A model generated the notes under the pieces. It worked only from the letters and a program-made list of their open reading frames with translations, was not told the origin of the DNA and did not search any database. A stretch of DNA of 64,000 nt from Albidovulum sp. (lineage in GTDB: Bacteria > Pseudomonadota > Alphaproteobacteria > Rhodobacterales > Rhodobacteraceae): NCBI GenBank assembly GCA_028823855.1, contig JAPPFL010000025.1:1-64000 (forward strand). Reading direction: 5' to 3'. How positions within the stretch are numbered: position 1 is the first letter of the stretch; every line of letters begins with the position of its first letter. The position numbers and the translations under genes are program-made. Of this stretch, positions 26,888-36,595 are shown piece by piece.

Positions 26888-27976
26888 TCAAGCTGAAGCC
26901 AATGCGGGCTTGCCATCGCCGACGCCGGATTTTTTTTCGCTCTTTCCCAATTTTCGAGAAATTCCGGCCCTTGCCAGGCGGATTGCCAATTCAATAGCAG
27001 CGGCGACAGCGACGGCATCCGCGCCACCGTGAGACTTCACAACGGTCCCGTTGAGGCCGAGGAATACGCCTCCGTTTCCTCGCCTCGGATCGATTTTCAT
27101 CCAAAGGCGCCTTAGCGAAGTATATGCTAACAATGCACCGACTCGTGCCATAGGAGATCGACGAAAGGCGCTTCCAAGAAATTCGCGAATGAGAATTGCC
27201 GTTCCTTCGACCGATTTGAGCGTGACGTTGCCCGTAAATCCGTCCGTCACGACAACGTCGACGCGATCGGACGGAATGTCGCCTCCTTCCACAAATCCAA
27301 CGAATTCATACCGGTGTTCCTCGGCGGATTCGGAAATCATTCGAAACGCGGATCGTATTTCCTTCCGTCCTTTGTGCTCTTCCTTGCCGACATTCAGCAG
27401 GCCGATTCTCGGATATTTCAGACCGAGCCCGCTTCGGGCGTATTCGCTTCCCATAATAGCGTAACACAGGAGGTCATTTTCGTCTGCACGAACATCTGCT
27501 CCGACATCTAGCAGGATGTTGGTTCCGGACCTGTTCCGCGATGGCCAGTGGCACGCGATAGCCGGACGGTTAAGGCCCTTGGCAATCCTTAAACGCATCA
27601 TTGAAATGGCCATGAGAGCGCCAGTATTGCCGCAAGAAACGGCTGCATGCGATTCGCCCTTCCTGACCGATTCGATTGCAGACCACATCGAAGTGCCTTC
27701 GCCGTTTCTCAAGGCATAGGACGGCTTGGCGTTCATCGTAATCGTTTTTCCAGCGTGCCGGACAACGAACTTGCCTCTAAGAAAACGCCTCTTGCGTAGA
27801 AGCCGGTTCAGCTCGTTTTCGTCGCCGTGAACGACAAACCTGATTCCGGGATGCCTACGCGCCGCGCGGGCTATCCCGGCAACAACCGCGGCCGGACCAC
27901 GGTCGCCCCCCATTGCGTCGATCGAAATTACCGGGCTGTACGGGTCCGGGCTTGTTTCCGGGTTTATTCGTGCCAT
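26888..27976 (-). CDS. plsX: Phosphate acyltransferase PlsX
   Basis: Makes acyl-phosphate from acyl-ACP for the PlsY step of phospholipid synthesis; peripheral membrane enzyme of 362 aa. Visible: VISIDAMGGDRGPAAVVAGI at the N-terminus, SCGNTGALMAISMMRL, NILLDVGADVRADENDL, GLLNVGKEEHKG, VEGGDIPSDRVDVVVTDGF then GNVTLKSVEGTA, and GVFLGLNGTVVKSHGGADA near the C-terminus. It lies between rpmF (24 bases upstream) and fabH, the classical lipid-start operon. Confidence 0.96.
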   Translation of the reverse strand: MARINPETSPDPYSPVISIDAMGGDRGPAAVVAGIARAARRHPGIRFVVHGDENELNRLLRKRRFLRGKFVVRHAGKTITMNAKPSYALRNGEGTSMWSAIESVRKGESHAAVSCGNTGALMAISMMRLRIAKGLNRPAIACHWPSRNRSGTNILLDVGADVRADENDLLCYAIMGSEYARSGLGLKYPRIGLLNVGKEEHKGRKEIRSAFRMISESAEEHRYEFVGFVEGGDIPSDRVDVVVTDGFTGNVTLKSVEGTAILIREFLGSAFRRSPMARVGALLAYTSLRRLWMKIDPRRGNGGVFLGLNGTVVKSHGGADAVAVAAAIELAIRLARAGISRKLGKSEKKSGVGDGKPALASA

Positions 27977-28000
27977 CTGGCGAACGCTGTGATGATCGCC

Positions 28001-28198
28001 CTATTCTGCGTCGTCTTCTTCCAAGTCCATGGAAACTACGGCGCGGCCGTCGTAGTAGCCGCAACTGCCGCAGACATGATGCGGTCGCTTTAGTTCGCCG
28101 CAATTCTGACACTCCATAGAACTATCGGGGAAAATCGCGTCGTGCGAGCGTCGTTTGTTACGTCGCGAACGCGTAACCTTGTTTTGCGGTACTGCCAT
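28001..28198 (-). CDS. rpmF: 50S ribosomal protein L32
   Basis: Small basic ribosomal protein of 65 aa, part of the large subunit. [20 protein letters not shown] is the conserved N-terminus; a zinc-finger-like pair follows ([20 protein letters not shown], four Cys kept), then a short acidic tail. It heads plsX-fabH, linking ribosome and lipid synthesis as in many bacteria. Confidence 0.97.
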   Translation of the reverse strand: MAVPQNKVTRSRRNKRRSHDAIFPDSSMECQNCGELKRPHHVCGSCGYYDGRAVVSMDLEEDDAE

Positions 28199-28332
28199 AT
28201 TAAAACCTCAATGCTTGGCCGGGGTTGCGTCCGCGCCCGCGCTCTGCGATTCTATCAAGAATGCGGAGGCGTTTCCAAAAGGCAAGTCGCACTAAATACT
28301 TGCAATCCTTGCCAGTGCAAGCGGATTTTTCC

Positions 28333-28902
28333 TCATCGTTCCAATTGTTTCCTGAATTCCGAGAGAATTGCAAACGGCTTATCGTGCTTATGGATTTCAC
28401 GGACGTTGTTTCCCGAACTGGATTGTTCCGCTCCCAACCGAACGCCTTCGCGCTTTGGATAGAGCGGTAGATCTAGAACTAAGGACTCGCAGATAAGCGC
28501 GCGCAGATCAATCTCGTCTGCGATCGGTTCCATATTCTCGTCGTCGGGCATGGGAACGCAGGAACCTGGAACTGGCACGATACTGTCCGGCGAGTAGCGT
28601 CTTTCCACTACCGATTCTATGCGCGTTCTTACCGGGTCGAGAGTTACCACGCATTGTTGAACCACTGTCGCGCCGAGTTTCGCCTTGAGCAACCAGTCGC
28701 TCGGTGGAGCGAATATTATCTCGCCCGCGAAACGAAGTTTCGGAATTATAGTGACGCCGACATCTACAGCCAACTGGTACCTGTCCGTGGTATCGAGCCG
28801 AAGGTCGAATTTGCCGCCGTTATTTCTCCTTAGCTCGGCAATTTCGATCGACAGTCGACTCTTTCTCGCAGCCGCAGCTTCGAATCGTTTTTTCCCCATC
28901 AT
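28333..28902 (-). CDS. yceD: YceD family protein (DUF177)
   Basis: A 189-aa protein of the DUF177/YceD family, which sits upstream of rpmF across bacteria and is thought to affect 23S rRNA or L32 handling. The C-terminal part has the family ending: IDLRALICESLVLDLPLYP, then a short acidic/His linker and KPFAILSEFR. The usual C-x-C or CxxC pair is not obvious in this copy. The middle has VVQQCVVTLDPVRTRIE, typical of the family (CxVTLEPV). The N-terminus before about residue 15 is divergent, so the exact start (ATG at 28902) is uncertain. The 134-base gap to rpmF may contain the rpmF promoter. Confidence 0.85.
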   Translation of the reverse strand: MMGKKRFEAAAARKSRLSIEIAELRRNNGGKFDLRLDTTDRYQLAVDVGVTIIPKLRFAGEIIFAPPSDWLLKAKLGATVVQQCVVTLDPVRTRIESVVERRYSPDSIVPVPGSCVPMPDDENMEPIADEIDLRALICESLVLDLPLYPKREGVRLGAEQSSSGNNVREIHKHDKPFAILSEFRKQLER

Positions 28903-30478
28903 TTGTTCCCGTTGCTCGGAGCAACTGACCTGATTCGCAGAGTGGACTGCATATTGCGGCTCTCGCCAGACCTTGGCGTTGAAGAACGTCGCCCGGAATT
29001 CGCATTGAGGCGAAATGCCGTTCGAATTCTCACTTAATGACCGGACATGAGAATTTCAATCTGCGCGAGGCTTTCGCGAAAAAAAAGGAACCGCATCGGA
29101 TATTCGCGTCCGGCCATTCATTGACTGGCGCACGGGCGTAGTTCCTCGGTAACTGCGGCGGCCGAAATACTGCGGGTGTCGAGGGAAGCTGCCGATTCCC
29201 GCCACTTAGCGATCTTCGCGCCGAATGCTCGAGCGCGCAAGCGGGAAAACTGCGTTGCGTGAAATAATCGATTGGCTCTTGCCCGGCACCATGGCGAACG
29301 CACGGCGTTCGGCCGGGCGAGAGGATGCTTAACGGCTTAGAGGGAACGAAATCCTTGCGAGGCTTTATTCGACCCCGCAGTTTAACGATTACTCCCACGC
29401 CGTCGCACGACATTGCCTCAAGAATCGGTTGGTTGCGTGCAAGATGCTCTTCGGAGGCTGCGGAGGCGGATCGAATTTCAGGTCGCCCGCGTGGCAAGCC
29501 CGTACTTCGCCGTCCCTTCTAATGATTGCATTAGCGAGATCGGGATCGAAATTCCCAGGATCGCCAAGAATCGCATCCGGCGGAAAGGCGGAGACTCATG
29601 CCCTTTTGGAATCAATCTAAAGCCGGAGGTTTGGAATACGGACGGAAAGTGCAATGCGATCAAACGCGACGATGCTGATGCGGAACCGCTTCCCGACGCC
29701 AGCCCGGTCAATGGCCTCGATATGAATGACCGGCAAGCGGCACTCGGGAAGAGCGCGGGCGAAGACAAAATCGCCCTCGCGCCCGAAACGCGTCGGCTGA
29801 ACAGGATAATCAAGCGCAGTAAGCGCAGACTTGCTGGGTAGGTCAAAAGCTCCGGCCGTAGGATGCGAAGGGGGATGCGGCTGTAGCTCCAGCTGCGGAA
29901 GTGGACCAACAGGCGGCGGTTTCGGCGGCATCGGACAGGTCGTCGGCTAGCGAACCGGGCGGGCTCGGCGATTGTCGAGATGATCGGCGCTAGGAGTATA
30001 ATTCGACCGGCTAGAGCCGCGATCGAGAATCCGGCCGGAACGTGAGTTGCGGGGCCGGCCTCAGTCGAGCTATCGGAGATTTCGGATGGCATGGTATGCA
30101 GGTGAGTCTCGCCCGCATATGGGTCGCTGTAGAAATCGCTCCCCAAGGAAAGCATCTCAGAATTCCAGCGCGCGGATGCGCTGACCTGAATGCGGCCCGC
30201 CGCAACAACGACAGACACCTGGACCGGGACTTCCGCACGGCAAGTTGCGATCGCGGCAGTGGCTTCCGCGTTCCGTAGAATCGGTCGAATGGCAGCTTGA
30301 TGGTGACGATGCAGCGATCTGGATCAAGCTTGTCTAGTTTACGTTGTTCCGCAGACTTAAATTTGCTGGGCCATTGCAAATCACATTGCTTTGCGATCCG
30401 GTTGACTCCGGTCGGGATTTGTCGCTTTATTGGGCTCCGGATTGACGCGAATTGCGCATGCCGGAGATGAAATCTGCC
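28903..30478. other. 1.6-kb stretch without a recognisable intact gene
   Basis: In alphaproteobacteria a ubiquinol-cytochrome c chaperone gene usually lies here, between yceD and divergent bamE. I could not find even a remnant of it. Minus-strand frames between 29478 and 30218 are open for about 246 codons, partly with hydrophobic residues, but need frame changes to look protein-like and match nothing I know. The right end holds the bamE promoter. Confidence 0.4.
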
Positions 30479-30952
30479 ATGGAATCGCCAATGTCATGGA
30501 TTGCAAGAGTGTTTTCGGGATTGTGCGCAGCGGTTTTGGCTTCGTTAGTTGTAGCTTGTTCACCCACCTACGACTTTCACGGATATACACCGAGCCAGTA
30601 CGAACTTAGGTCGGTCAAAGTCGGCGAGTCGACGCAGCAGGAAGTATTGGAGGCCGTCGGCAGACCGGTATCCTCGGGTTTTTTGGCCAGGGACACGTGG
30701 TACTACGTTTCGGCGAATATTCGCAGGAGCGCTTTTCGCGAACCCGAGTTCACTGACCGCCAAGTCGTGGCGATTTCATTCGACAACGAAGGCATGGTCT
30801 CAAACGTCGAACGTTTCGGTCTCGAAAGAGGCCGCCCGGTCGTGCTGTCCAGGCGCGTTACCGAGACGGAGCTAGGCCGCCTCACGATTATCGAACAGCT
30901 TATGAGGTCGTTCGGACGCATTGACCCGGCCGAAGCATTGGCTCGCCAATAG
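30479..30952 (+). CDS. bamE: Outer-membrane protein assembly factor BamE
   Basis: Small outer-membrane lipoprotein of the BAM complex (SmpA/OmlA domain), about 157 aa. A signal peptide ends in the lipobox LVVAC, giving an N-terminal lipid-modified Cys. The domain follows: GESTQQEVLEAVGRPVSSG, ARDTWYYVSANIR and DRQVVAISFDNEGMVSNVERF. The C-terminal tail (RSFGRIDPAEA) is the alphaproteobacterial extension. Several in-frame starts exist (TTG 30452, ATG 30467, 30479, 30491); either of the last two gives a good signal peptide. It converges with msrB, 8 bases apart. Confidence 0.92.
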   Translation: MESPMSWIARVFSGLCAAVLASLVVACSPTYDFHGYTPSQYELRSVKVGESTQQEVLEAVGRPVSSGFLARDTWYYVSANIRRSAFREPEFTDRQVVAISFDNEGMVSNVERFGLERGRPVVLSRRVTETELGRLTIIEQLMRSFGRIDPAEALARQ

Positions 30953-30960
30953 TCTGAGGA

Positions 30961-31359
30961 TTAGTCCGATTCTTCAGGAGTGAATTTCAGCGCGGCACCG
31001 TTAATGCAATAGCGCAGCCCGGTCGGCTGCGGGCCGTCTTTGAAGACATGCCCCAGATGCGCGTCGCACTTTTCGCATAGGACTTCAATTCTGCGCATGA
31101 AGAATGAGAAGTCCACTCTTTCGCTGACCGCTGCGCGATTCGCTGGCTCGTAGAAAGCCGGCCACCCGGAACCGGATTCGAATTTGGATTTAGAATTGAA
31201 CAGTAGTTCTCCGCAGCAAACGCAATGAAAGGAACCCGGAGAATCGGGGAAAATGTGCGAAAACCTTGGTTCGGTGGCACCCTTTCGCGTAACGCGATAT
31301 GCCATTTCCGACAATTGCTCGCGCCATTGGGTATCCGATTTCTTAATTTTTTCAGCCAA
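30961..31359 (-). CDS. msrB: Peptide methionine (R)-S-oxide reductase
   Basis: Reduces methionine-R-sulfoxide in proteins, 132 aa. The zinc site is seen as CVCCGELLF and CEKCDAHLGHVF. The substrate part is SGSGWPAF and the catalytic Cys is in GLRYCINGAALKF near the C-terminus. The frame is open to 31437, but TTG at 31359 has GGAG 7 bases upstream and begins just before the conserved KSDTQWREQLSEMAYRVTR, so I use it. It lies 86 bases after moaA on the same strand. Confidence 0.93.
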   Translation of the reverse strand: MAEKIKKSDTQWREQLSEMAYRVTRKGATEPRFSHIFPDSPGSFHCVCCGELLFNSKSKFESGSGWPAFYEPANRAAVSERVDFSFFMRRIEVLCEKCDAHLGHVFKDGPQPTGLRYCINGAALKFTPEESD

Positions 31360-31445
31360 AATCCAACTCCGGTTCTCGTCCGCGGTCACCAACCCGGGCG
31401 GGATCGCGACGCGGCGCAAACAAGGCAGATGGCTCAAATATTTCG

Positions 31446-32462
31446 TTATCCGCCTGTATGGCTCATGTGCCTGGAAACTCGTCCCGAAACGGTTTGCCGG
31501 GAATAGTCGAAGTCATGGCCCTTCGGTTTGCGAGAAATTGCATCTCTTATTGCTTCCTCGAAAAGCGCTCCATCGCTGTCGGCTTCGTTCCTGAGAGCCG
31601 CTCGGAGGTCAGCCTTGTCTTCCTGCCCGAGACACATGAAAAGTTCACCGGTGCAAGTCAGACGCACGCGATTGCAGCTTTCGCAAAAATTGTGACTCAA
31701 AGGCGTAATGAACCCCACTTTCTGGCCTGTTTCCTCGATTCGCGCGTAGCGCGCCGGACCGCCCGAACTTTCCGAGACTTCAGAAACTGTATACCTCTCG
31801 GCTAGCCGAGAGCGAAGTTCATCCAACGACCAGTAGCGGTCAAGTCGTTCTTCGTTTCCGATATCGCCCATCGGCATAACTTCGATGAAAGTAAGATCCA
31901 TGTCTCTCGCGTGGCACCAACCCACAATATCGAATAATTCGATATCGTTGAAACCCTTGAGAGCGACCGTATTGATTTTGACCCGTAGGCCCGCGTCCTG
32001 GGCCGCGTCTATTCCCGCCAGGACCTGATTCAAGCGGCCCCAACGTGTAATTTTCGCGAATTTTTCCGGGACTAGCGTATCCAGCGATACATTGACTCGA
32101 CGTACGCCGCACTCGGCGAGCTGCTTGGCGTAGCGAGACAATTGCGAACCGTTCGTCGTAAGCGTCAGCTCCTCCAGTCGGCCACTATCCAAGTGGCGCG
32201 AGATTGATTCGAAAAACGACATTATGCTTCGACGTACGAGCGGCTCGCCTCCCGTGATCCGAAGCTTCCGCACGCCGAGATTGATGAATGCAGTGCATGC
32301 CTTATCGAGCTCTTCAAGCGTAAGAATTTCTTTTTTCGGCAAGAATGTCATATCTTCGGACATGCAGTATACGCACCGGAAATCGCATCTGTCCGTTACC
32401 GATACGCGCAAATATGTGATCTTCCGGTGGAAGGGGTCTATGAGGTCGGCTCGTGCATCCAT
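31446..32462 (-). CDS. moaA: GTP 3',8-cyclase (molybdenum cofactor biosynthesis)
   Basis: Radical SAM enzyme that with MoaC turns GTP into cyclic pyranopterin monophosphate; 338 aa. The N-terminal cluster motif is [13 protein letters not shown] (C-x3-C-x2-C), followed by [12 protein letters not shown]. The C-terminal second cluster motif is [19 protein letters not shown]. The enzyme should therefore hold two [4Fe-4S] clusters. No other moa gene is near. ATG at 32462; the gene faces away from the GPP34 gene. Confidence 0.96.
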   Translation of the reverse strand: MDARADLIDPFHRKITYLRVSVTDRCDFRCVYCMSEDMTFLPKKEILTLEELDKACTAFINLGVRKLRITGGEPLVRRSIMSFFESISRHLDSGRLEELTLTTNGSQLSRYAKQLAECGVRRVNVSLDTLVPEKFAKITRWGRLNQVLAGIDAAQDAGLRVKINTVALKGFNDIELFDIVGWCHARDMDLTFIEVMPMGDIGNEERLDRYWSLDELRSRLAERYTVSEVSESSGGPARYARIEETGQKVGFITPLSHNFCESCNRVRLTCTGELFMCLGQEDKADLRAALRNEADSDGALFEEAIRDAISRKPKGHDFDYSRQTVSGRVSRHMSHTGG

Positions 32463-32763
32463 GACTCGAAATTAAATTATTTTCGGCGACTGAGCAAGAT
32501 TGGTTTTTCGTCGGCGAAATCTGCGTCGGAATCGCTTTCGCTTGCCAAGGCCTATCACCTCTCGGAAGCCTTTACGGCGGTTCCGAATTCTCTTTCGCCA
32601 AGATAAGCACAAGCTGGCCGGTCAGCGGTCACACGCCTGTTTGAATTTCGCGGTCGTTTATGTTTTGCTCGACAGTGCTGCCGTGCCGCTGTATTTGTTA
32701 TCTAGTCGCTACGGCATTTCAACGCAGTATTTTAAGCACTTTCGAATGGCTAGGAGAAGTTTA

Positions 32764-33438
32764 ATGCTGAGATTCGCTGAAGAAATTTTGCTCCTCCTTC
32801 TCGAGGACGAAAACGGCAAGTTCGTACATGTTCCGGAACTCTCCATGCGATGCGTATTGGCCGGGGCCGTACTCATGGATTTGGCCCTTGAGTTCAAGAT
32901 CGATACCGACCTCGACAAACTGGTTCTACTAGACGCTACGCCGCTTGGCGATTCGCTGCTTGACCCCACGCTTGCACAGATAGCGGAAGCAGAAAAGCAG
33001 AGAATCGAAGAAAGCGAAAAGGAAAGGGATGCAAGGTATTGGGTCGAGTTGACGGCGCGCGAAGCGGATACGATTCGGGAAAAAGCTCTTGAAAGGCTTA
33101 TCGAGCGCGGCATTCTTCGCCGCGAAGACGACCGGCTCCTCTGGGTATTCAGGTCGCGCCGATATCCGATGATCGACGGCCAAGCGGAGCGGGAAGTCAA
33201 GCTCCGAATAATGGAAGTCTTATTTAGCGACATTATTCCTGGACCTAGGGACATCGTGATAATTTCGCTGGCGGATGCCTGCGGAATCTTCAAGATTTTA
33301 CTCTCGGAAAGAGAATACAAACGTGCGCGAGTTCGTATACAAGACATCAGGAAAATGGATTTGATCGGCCAGGCTGTCTCTAATTCGGTACGCGAAATTG
33401 AGGCTGTATTGGCACTGGCCCTCCATCCTCCGTTTTAA
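32764..33438 (+). CDS. GPP34 family protein, stand-alone paralogue
   Basis: A 224-aa protein that is one GPP34 domain. It tracks the N-terminal domain of the P450 fusion at 10577 throughout: EEILLLLLEDENGKF, LAGAVLMDLALEFKID, LDKLVLLDATPLGDSLLDP, LERLIERGIL, RSRRYPMIDG and PGPRDIVIISLADACGIF, with roughly half the residues identical by eye. It has an extra acidic/basic stretch (residues about 80-95) and no P450. ATG at 32764 has AGGAG 7 bases ahead; the open frame extends upstream to 32500 without homology. Eukaryotic GPP34/GOLPH3 binds PI4P and retains Golgi glycosyltransferases; bacterial roles are little known. Confidence 0.85.
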   Translation: MLRFAEEILLLLLEDENGKFVHVPELSMRCVLAGAVLMDLALEFKIDTDLDKLVLLDATPLGDSLLDPTLAQIAEAEKQRIEESEKERDARYWVELTAREADTIREKALERLIERGILRREDDRLLWVFRSRRYPMIDGQAEREVKLRIMEVLFSDIIPGPRDIVIISLADACGIFKILLSEREYKRARVRIQDIRKMDLIGQAVSNSVREIEAVLALALHPPF

Positions 33439-34837
33439 TTTTGGGCAAGATCATTTCAAATAGACGCGGAATTCCGGTTGAACAAAAAATCTAGAAATTT
33501 GATTCCGAAGCTATTCGATGCCGCAATTCCGAATGGCCTCGAACGATTCCAATGCAATTCATGACGGAAATCGTTGAGTGGAGTGTCGGGTTTGTCCGGT
33601 GTCTGCGCAAAGCGCGAACGATCGCCATTTTTCGCGACTTCTTTCTTGAATAAGGGAATACGTCGCCGCCGCGCTTTTTTCCGTTTAGTGCCTTGCTCGG
33701 TATGGAAAATGAGGCGGTGCGGTAGCAATCTCCCACCCCGAAAGGCAGTAAAGCACCAATGGCCGCTTGCATCCTTGCCGGGGCTACGCAACACCGTTCG
33801 CAGGGCGGAGCTCGCGATATTCCAAGGGAAATCAGTTAAGCCGATTGCAGTCCCGATACGGCGATTCGTAATCGCTAGTCGAATGATGTCCAAATTGCGG
33901 CATTGGATGATTCGTCGAAGAAGCGCGCGAGATTTCGCAATAATTTCCGCGAAAACCGCCGCCTATGATCAAGGGCCGAAAAATAGTCTCGGCACCATCT
34001 TTAGCCGGTTCCAGGTCGTCCGGATCTCCTTGACGGATATTGAGCAGGCGCAAGTAGGAAGCGCGTAGTACTGGCACACAAGCCCGATCGATCTCATTCA
34101 AGCTCCGCTGCTTGAAGCGTATTGGAAGGGCGAGGTTGTAGAGGGGGCCATCGACGAGAGCTTCCCGTGTCCCAGATATTGCTCGTCTCGGGCATATGAA
34201 TCGGCAAATGCGCGTAGCCCGGGAGAACGGCCATCTTGACGGGCAAATGCGCTATATCGAGGCGGTGAATTTTCCGCGGCCTGGCCTGTTTAACGCGAAT
34301 TTGATCGGCGGCCGGGCATTCGACTCGGTACCGGATCTTGATGAAGCGGACGCATGCTAATTCGTACTAGTGGTCCCCGCGTAGAAGCGCGGCAAGCAGA
34401 TCACGGTTTGGCGCCGGGTGTCTTGCGCCAAGGAACAAGAGATCGAGAATCGCTTCTCAAGAATCGATAGTTCAGTACAGCGGCAATTCGAAATGACGAG
34501 ACTGGCGAGGGCTGCGTCCCGGCGAATCATTTGGATGCCGAATTGACGGGCATGTTAAGGGTCGTCGGCCCCAAATAATTTCGTGCGCAAGAACCTTGGA
34601 ATCTTTGCGGATTTGTCCTGAAGCATCCTGGTTTCAACGATTGAGTCGGCCATTTGGGCACGCGCCTTCTCAAAGCGCTTCGGAATCGCGATCCGGCTTT
34701 GATCCGTGAACCGGCGATCTGTCAATTCTTCAAATTACAGTTCTATGAAGTCGGTCCGATCACTCCAATCCACGCGGCCAAGACGATTTCTCAAGGAATC
34801 CGATACCCGGTTAGCGCCAGGGCATGCGGCTGCCTTG
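33439..34837. other. 1.4-kb stretch with unidentified coding debris
   Basis: No intact gene. Between about 34160 and 34510 plus-strand pieces in changing frames read like old protein (for example MRYIEAVNFPRPGLFNANL, then KQITVWRRVSCAKEQEIEN). They are broken by stops and match no family I can name. The rest is featureless. Confidence 0.4.
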
Positions 34838-36595
34838 TCATGCGGCGCCAAGCACCGGTGAAGCGAGGATGGTTTGCCTGGCCATGTCCGCAATGCCTAA
34901 ATCAGTCAGGTGCGGACCCGGGTTGCAAGCCAGCGACGCGCCAAAACAGGCTTTGAATACTCCGTAGGGAGGCTTCCATGTGACGATGTCGTCCATCGCT
35001 GTTCTGACGGCTTTAAAGGATGCCCCAACTTCGGATACCGGTCTTTCGGAAACGAGGCCTGCGATCGGCAACGGCAACAAAGCATTCACGGCACCATCCG
35101 AGGCGACTGCGAGTCCGCCGCCCGCAGCAAGAACCGCGTTGGCAGCAACGGCCATGTCTTCGGTGTCCGATCCGAAAACGGTCAGGTTGTGGGAGTCATG
35201 CGAAACTGTCGTGCAGAACGCTCCCCTCCAATCACCCCAGCCGCGCAGGAACGCCACCTTAGGCGATGACTGAGAGCCATGACGATTGACGACCGCCATG
35301 CGAATGGCTCCAATGGGAGCAAGAACGCGGCCATTGACGACATCCGCTACGGCTTCGCCCCACTTGGTGAATCGAGGTTGGTCTATCGTGGCCACGCGCA
35401 CTCGGCGCGACTGCGACCGGACTTCAAAGTCTTCGGAACAGAAGGGACGCAGCGACATCGCCCGTGGCAAGGCGCCGAAAGTCGGCGCAGGTATTTTCAG
35501 CTGGTCGGCCTCGACGCCGCCCAGGAAGACGAATTCCGCCTTGCATGAGATGAGATCATCAAAAACGACAATGTCGGCGCGCCGACCCGGCGCGACGGCG
35601 CCCAAATCCTGCCGAAGGAGCCGCGAAGCCGCATTGAGCGTTGCAGCGCGGAGAGCATTCATCGGAGGCATTCCATAGTGAATCAGCCGGCGTACCACAT
35701 CGTCAACTCCTCCCGATTCCGAGAGGTCATCTGGAAACACGTCGTCGGTACAGAGTGTAACCGTCTGGGGCAGTTGCTCGTACTCCAAAAGCGTGCGCAC
35801 GAAATCGGGTAGAAGGTGATCGTGAGATCCTCGAAGCTCGATGAACAACCCGGATTCGATCTTGCTCCTAAGATCCGCGCTAGAGGTTATTTCATGGTCC
35901 GACGAAATCCCCGATGCGGCGTAGGCGTTGAGGTCCGCGCCGGTCAAACTTCGAGCGTGCCCGAAGATCGGCTTTCCAGACAAGAGCCCCTGTTGGACGA
36001 TGGACGCCATCCGAGGCTCGCGCGCGACGACCCCGTTCATGTCCATTACCTCAGCAAGCCCATGAATTCCCGGCAGGGAAAGGACTTCCCGGAGGGAATC
36101 GGCATCGATTTCTGCGCCTGAAGTTTCCAGGCCGGGCGCCGAAGGGATGCAGGACGGCGCAAGGGTCAAAACCCGGAGCGGTGCGAGACCCGCCTGTTTA
36201 ACGGCCCAGATCACGCCTTTCACGCCCCAGACGTTTCCAAACTCGTGCGGATCCCAGACAATCGTGGTAACGCCCCTTTTCAGCACGGTTTCGCCATATG
36301 TTCGGGGAGTTACCATCGAACTTTCTATGTGCATGTGGGCGTCGATGAGCCCGGGAGCTATGACCATGCCGGCCGCATCACATGTCTTCAATGCGTCGCG
36401 GCGAGTGCCCGCCGGATGAACGCTTGCTATGAGCGGGCCGGAAACTCCGACATCGGCGGTCCGGAGCTTGCCGGTTATTACGTCGGCGACCTGTCCGCCC
36501 GCCAATAGTAGGTCAAATGGCTCGACGCCCCTTGCTGCCGCCACCGCCTTCGCGCGAAGCTCGTCCGCATTCAGGTCTGCGGGCTCGGCGGTCAT
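34838..36595 (-). CDS. ade: Adenine deaminase
   Basis: Metal-dependent amidohydrolase turning adenine into hypoxanthine and ammonia; about 585 aa, normal for the Ade family. Visible: GLIDAHMHIESSMVTP (metal-binding HxH), VWDPHEFGNVWG, FGHARSLTGADLNAY, SDHEITSS, LCTDDVFPDDL with catalytic Asp, and a C-terminal domain with GALPRAMSL and FLRGWG. ATG at 36595 overlaps the nucleoside hydrolase stop (ATGA), so translation is coupled; an upstream in-frame start would overlap that gene further. It is the last gene of a six-gene operon with an ABC importer and fits release, then deamination, of imported adenine or adenosine. Confidence 0.95.
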   Translation of the reverse strand: MTAEPADLNADELRAKAVAAARGVEPFDLLLAGGQVADVITGKLRTADVGVSGPLIASVHPAGTRRDALKTCDAAGMVIAPGLIDAHMHIESSMVTPRTYGETVLKRGVTTIVWDPHEFGNVWGVKGVIWAVKQAGLAPLRVLTLAPSCIPSAPGLETSGAEIDADSLREVLSLPGIHGLAEVMDMNGVVAREPRMASIVQQGLLSGKPIFGHARSLTGADLNAYAASGISSDHEITSSADLRSKIESGLFIELRGSHDHLLPDFVRTLLEYEQLPQTVTLCTDDVFPDDLSESGGVDDVVRRLIHYGMPPMNALRAATLNAASRLLRQDLGAVAPGRRADIVVFDDLISCKAEFVFLGGVEADQLKIPAPTFGALPRAMSLRPFCSEDFEVRSQSRRVRVATIDQPRFTKWGEAVADVVNGRVLAPIGAIRMAVVNRHGSQSSPKVAFLRGWGDWRGAFCTTVSHDSHNLTVFGSDTEDMAVAANAVLAAGGGLAVASDGAVNALLPLPIAGLVSERPVSEVGASFKAVRTAMDDIVTWKPPYGVFKACFGASLACNPGPHLTDLGIADMARQTILASPVLGAA

